This document shows positions 8,761-11,818 of a stretch of 11,818 nt of DNA, in pieces. A program made the translations under genes and the position numbers. The stretch lies in contig NWUY0300025854.1 of NCBI GenBank assembly GCA_004151065.3, positions 1-11,818 on the forward strand, read 5' to 3'. Position 1 is the stretch's first letter, and every line of letters begins with the position of its first letter. The notes under the pieces are model-generated. The model was not told the DNA's origin. It did not search any database and was given only the letters and a program-made list of their open reading frames with translations. Source of the stretch: Larix sibirica (taxonomy: Eukaryota > Streptophyta > Pinopsida > Pinales > Pinaceae).

Positions 8761-11552
8761 AATAAGGAGCACAAGACAAGTCACAGCTAGAGAGTGGACC
8801 AAAAACATACAGCTACAACTGAACGACGAATGGAAGTCGCCTAATATCGACCAAAAGAACATTCAAGAATGATTCGGCCAACTCATTATAGACATTGGCA
8901 TGGCCGAACCCAACGGAGGTTGCACGAAGAAATTCAACCAAAATGTGGCCAGAAATCTCATTGCACGTGCCAAGAAGCTGTCTAGCACAAAAGCTGAAAT
9001 TAATGCATTTAACCACCCGGCTTGAATGCATAACATATACTCAAGCTATAAATACGGACTTTGAACAGGACTGGGAACAGTTTTGCAAAGAAATCAAGCA
9101 AGTTCATTTAGCACCAATTCCGAACATACTTAGCAATCCAACCCCTCTACCTGAAACATCACATACAATGGGCCCAAAGACAACCACTACTACAACAAGA
9201 TCAATGAAACTCACTGAGAAGGATTTACCTGAAGTAGAGGATAGTTTGACCTCGCCCTTGAAAGCTCACCTGCTCATAATTCGCAAAGCAAGAACAAAAG
9301 AACATCAATGGATCCGCTATTGGAAATAACTACATAATTGGGGCATACAAAACGATAAATGGACCGAAGCCACCAGTAGATTGTTTGTCGCAAATATACA
9401 ACACTACTTGCAAGTTCCATTGCTGGACCATTTCATTTCAATGGGATGAAATACTTAATTGTGCAATTTATAGTCAGTTGGTACCACAATGGGAAGCTAT
9501 GGATGGACCAACCTATCGAGCTCAATGCTGAGCGAATTGGAAGTGTCACAGAGCTTTTGACCATAGGACCTGACGTGCCGGTCTGGGTCAATCCAAAATT
9601 TGTTGAAGAGTTCATAGGAATGATGTAGGGGAAGAACTCCAACAGAATGGTTATTAACAAAATCCAATATAATAACTATAAGTTTGCCGCTATCATCATT
9701 TTAATATGTCTAACTAGCACCGGTCGACCATCCAACATCCGACTGGATACCTTGGAAGCTATAAAAGCAGTCGCAACAGAAGCAAAAATATTTAACTAGG
9801 AAGATTATCTAGTAGGGATTGTTCGTTTGACTTTCGAAAAGTGTCAATACACTAGGTCGACGATTCATTAACCTTATTTATTAATATGGTTGGAAATGTA
9901 CCGAATAACACCCGTCGTCGACACTTCCTTTACGACCAACTATCCAGTAGCTATGCACAGGTTCTGGGCCTTCTAGTCTTGTGGATGCACCAAGGGTCCT
10001 GCAATGGCCAAAATGTGGCTTGTAAACTGGATTCAAGTCCTTAAAACAACATGCTATACATGGTGAGTTCTGCAGCAAGTTCGTCGAAGACTACCACTAA
10101 CTGTCCACATTCAGCTCGAACTCAACTACATTAAATTCTGGTACATGTAGGGAACCACAGGTGATGCAGCTGAATTAGAATACTATCCATGTAGTCAAAG
10201 TATTTTCTCATATATTAGTGCTTAGTCGAATACTGTATACTCAATTCTTGAGTCGACATGGAAGGTAGTAGAACAACTAGAAGAACCCCTAACCGACGAA
10301 GAAAAAGAGGAAGTCTACAAGGCTGGACTGTATCTTCAAATTTTTGGGCCTCTAGAGGAAGAAGAAAAACCTCTTGCTATTAATCCCCTACCAAAGCAGA
10401 GCAATCAAAGAAAACAGGCGGGGAAAATGGAAATCGAAGAACCATTGAGAGAAACCACAGATGATGATATACTCGACGACCAACAGTCTGAACCCAATGT
10501 GACTAAAGAACAACTTGATATTGTAGCATAAATCTTGTTCAATAAGAAACAATTATTCAAATCAAAAGGATCAGCAAAACATAAAATGATATTGAATGCC
10601 CCAACTGAGGATGATCTTCAAGAATTACACACGGAGGCTGAGCATATCATTAAATATGCAGCTGCATGTCGCATCCCAGTTGATGGACAGATCGACCAAG
10701 TTCTTATCAGTCTAGTTGTTCTGGTATAGGAAAAGTCAACCCTAGTGAAGAAGCCAAAAAATTCGTATGCAGACACAAGTTGAAGACCCTATTCAAGTCC
10801 TAGACAACTCACCTCCTTTATCTCCGACTTATATTGAGGAGGCTTCCCTGTCGGGGCCCAACTATATGAAGGACCCCAATTTCCAAAAAAATGTTTCCAA
10901 CTTACCCAACCTATTTCTTAATTGGAAATAAATTGTTACCATGCAGATTTTTCAAGAATCTATTGAAATTACAGACATCCCTGTTGTCCCCCCACCTAGA
11001 GAGGTCCTTACTGAACAATCCACTTTACCACTCTTGAATTCTCTACCACTCCCTACTTACATGACTCGGTATGAACGAATCGATAGTCTAGATCCTCCTC
11101 CGTCACCCATTCCCCGTGACTCACCTATAAAATAAATTACTCAGGAAAAGTTAAGTGATATTCATGATTCGTCTATTCCTACACCGACTGTTCCTAGTGA
11201 GTCGATTGACCCTAAATAGACCGTTCAATCTGAGTCGAGTCTGCCACCTGAGTCAACCATTCCCTCAGAGTCGACCGTTCTGCTAAAGTCGACCATTCCC
11301 CTAGAATCAACCAATCTCCCCGAGTCGACCATTCCCCCCGAGTCAACCACTTCACTCTAGTTTCCTGTTCAACTAGATTCGACTATTCCACCATCATCTT
11401 CTATACCAAGGACCTCTCATACAANAAATGTAAGTGTGATCATAAACTGACTACGAATCTCTTTTCCCATACTCGAGCAAGCTCTTTCAGTACTTCAGGA
11501 ATGCGTAGTGGTTAGTTGTTTCGTTGCAAAAACAAATTATTGTAAAAAATAA
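8738..11552 (+). pseudogene. Long extra reading frame downstream of integrase, function unknown
   Basis: Protein-like sequence continues for about 2.8 kb after integrase in linked frames. Frame A (8738-9024) includes WTKNIQLQLNDEWKSPN and NQNVARNLIARAKKL. Frame B (about 9030-9451) includes FEQDWEQFCKEIKQVHLAPI and RLFVANIQHYLQVPLLDHF. Frame A then resumes from 9446 to 10729 without a frameshift despite eight internal stops (9626, 9797, 9869, 9974, 10064, 10148, 10223, 10529). It includes GPDVPVWVNPKFVEEFIG, TSTGRPSNIRLDTLEAIKAV, EEPLTDEEKEEVYKAGLYLQ and an acidic DDDILDD run. A short third-frame piece (10735-10800) leads to frame B at 10767-11552, which is Pro/Ser/Thr-rich and holds the 18-bp repeats. 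No enzyme motif, signal peptide or convincing membrane span is seen. One hydrophobic run (FAAIIILICL) is too short. Extra 3' ORFs are known in some plant gypsy lineages, but I cannot name this one. Confidence 0.6.
11166..11411 (+). repeat. 18-bp tandem array encoding (E/D)ST-x-P-x hexapeptides
   Basis: Fourteen consecutive units begin at 11166, 11184, 11199, 11217, 11232, 11250, 11268, 11286, 11304, 11322, 11340, 11358, 11376 and 11394. Twelve are 18 bp, and two (11184, 11217) are 15 bp. The best form is GAGTCGACCATTCCCCCC, read in frame as ESTIPP. Variants include ESSLPP, ESTIPS, ESTVLL and DSTIPP. Two units start with a stop codon (11217 and 11358). All length changes are multiples of three. 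The array forms the low-complexity tail of the 3' extra frame. Confidence 0.9.
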
Positions 11553-11818
11553 AAGAACATTAAACGGAATGTGGGTGTGGCAGAGTGTTTTAGTCTATGA
11601 TTAATCAATAAACAATAAAAAAAAACTAAAGCAAAAAACTACCAAAAATCACACCACTCAAAGACTACTTAGATCCCCCCGAGGGGGTGGGGTGTGGGCG
11701 TTGGGTAGCCCACTTGCTCTTTTTATTATTCAAGTTACAACTCTTTTTGGGAATGCTTGAAGTCCTTTGTAGACTTAGGACTATCAAGCTTACAAGTTTT
11801 TTGAATATTTTGATCAAA
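11553..11818. other. 3' non-coding flank with G-rich segment
   Basis: After the last stop of the 3' frame (11550-11552) the sequence is A-rich to about 11660. It then holds a G-rich block (listed separately) and A/T-rich DNA to the end. I find no gene and no copy of the candidate 5' LTR. If the element continues, its 3' LTR would begin at or beyond this stretch. Confidence 0.6.
11675..11713 (+). other. G-quadruplex motif with overlapping hairpins
   Basis: G-runs of 5, 4, 3 and 3 bases (11683-11687, 11689-11692, 11696-11698, 11703-11705) are separated by loops of 1, 3 and 4 bases, satisfying the usual G3+N1-7 quadruplex rule. The same DNA can fold otherwise: CCCCC (11675-11679) with GGGGG (11683-11687) around CGA, and GTGGGC (11694-11699) with GCCCAC (11708-11713) around 8 bases. 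The block is purine-rich and lies after the last coding remnant, so it could also be a decayed polypurine tract. No LTR start is confirmed after it. Confidence 0.65.

Larger units (their letters stand above)
3421..11552 (+). mobile_element. Degenerate Ty3/gypsy-type LTR retrotransposon
   Basis: The order Gag, zinc knuckles, protease, RT stub, integrase on one strand is that of a Ty3/gypsy (Metaviridae-type) element, in which integrase follows RT and RNase H. Copia-type elements have integrase before RT. Extra frames flank the core on both sides: a leader frame before gag and a long frame after integrase. Most of RT and all of the RNase H body are missing, so lineage cannot be assigned by RT phylogeny. 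A frame upstream of gag is known in the Tat/Ogre group, but that is only suggestive here. The boundaries are uncertain. The left one rests on an LTR-like start at 3421, and the right one is merely the last stop of the 3' frame. Many stops and several frameshifts make it non-autonomous. Confidence 0.88.

Noticed and set aside
9686-9715. Transmembrane segment that would suggest an env-like protein
   Set aside because: The hydrophobic run is only about ten residues, shorter than a membrane span, and no signal peptide or second span is visible.
11681-11698. Polypurine tract directly before a 3' LTR
   Set aside because: The following sequence does not resemble the candidate 5' LTR and T residues interrupt the tract. 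It is noted as a G-rich motif only.

Overview
The window looks like nuclear DNA from a seed plant. It is AT-rich, has no intact protein-coding gene, and is dominated by one large, heavily mutated Ty3/gypsy-type LTR retrotransposon on the + strand. The style of the Gag and of the extra reading frames reminds me of gymnosperm elements. That is an impression from memory only, and no host gene is present to confirm it.

Layout. Positions 1-3420 are non-coding, with three short tandem duplications (19 bp x2, 20 bp x3-4, 68 bp x2). Around 3421 a sequence with LTR-like features begins (TGTT start, TATAAATA box, possible AACA end near 3744). From about 3813 to 11552 remnants of retroelement reading frames follow: a leader frame upstream of gag (3813-4899), the Gag core (5193-5639) with a downstream array of five CCHC zinc knuckles (5781-6383), an aspartic protease (about 6780-7195), a second gag-core-like block (about 7470-7745), a stub of reverse transcriptase motif 1 (7747-7818) joined directly to sequence normally found after RNase H, an integrase with its HHCC finger and the first two catalytic Asp residues (8038-8760), and a long extra frame with no recognised domain (about 8738-11552). 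That last frame ends in a Ser/Thr/Pro-rich array of 18-bp (six-codon) repeats. The last 266 bases are non-coding, with a G-quadruplex motif and two hairpins.

State of the element. It cannot encode a functional set of proteins. Nearly all of RT and RNase H is missing, the integrase has lost the segment carrying its third catalytic residue, the protease Asp position reads Asn, and dozens of stops interrupt the frames. Indels are nevertheless rare. Gag through the start of protease stays in one frame for about 1.7 kb, the post-protease-to-integrase stretch for about 1.5 kb, and the core of the 3' extra frame for about 1.3 kb. Decay has therefore been mainly by point mutation, and some stops fit CGA-to-TGA changes expected from cytosine methylation.

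The least explained parts are the 3' extra frame of about 2.8 kb, the second gag-like block inside pol, and the five-knuckle Gag. No matching second LTR is visible, so the element is either truncated, interrupted, or continues beyond 11818.
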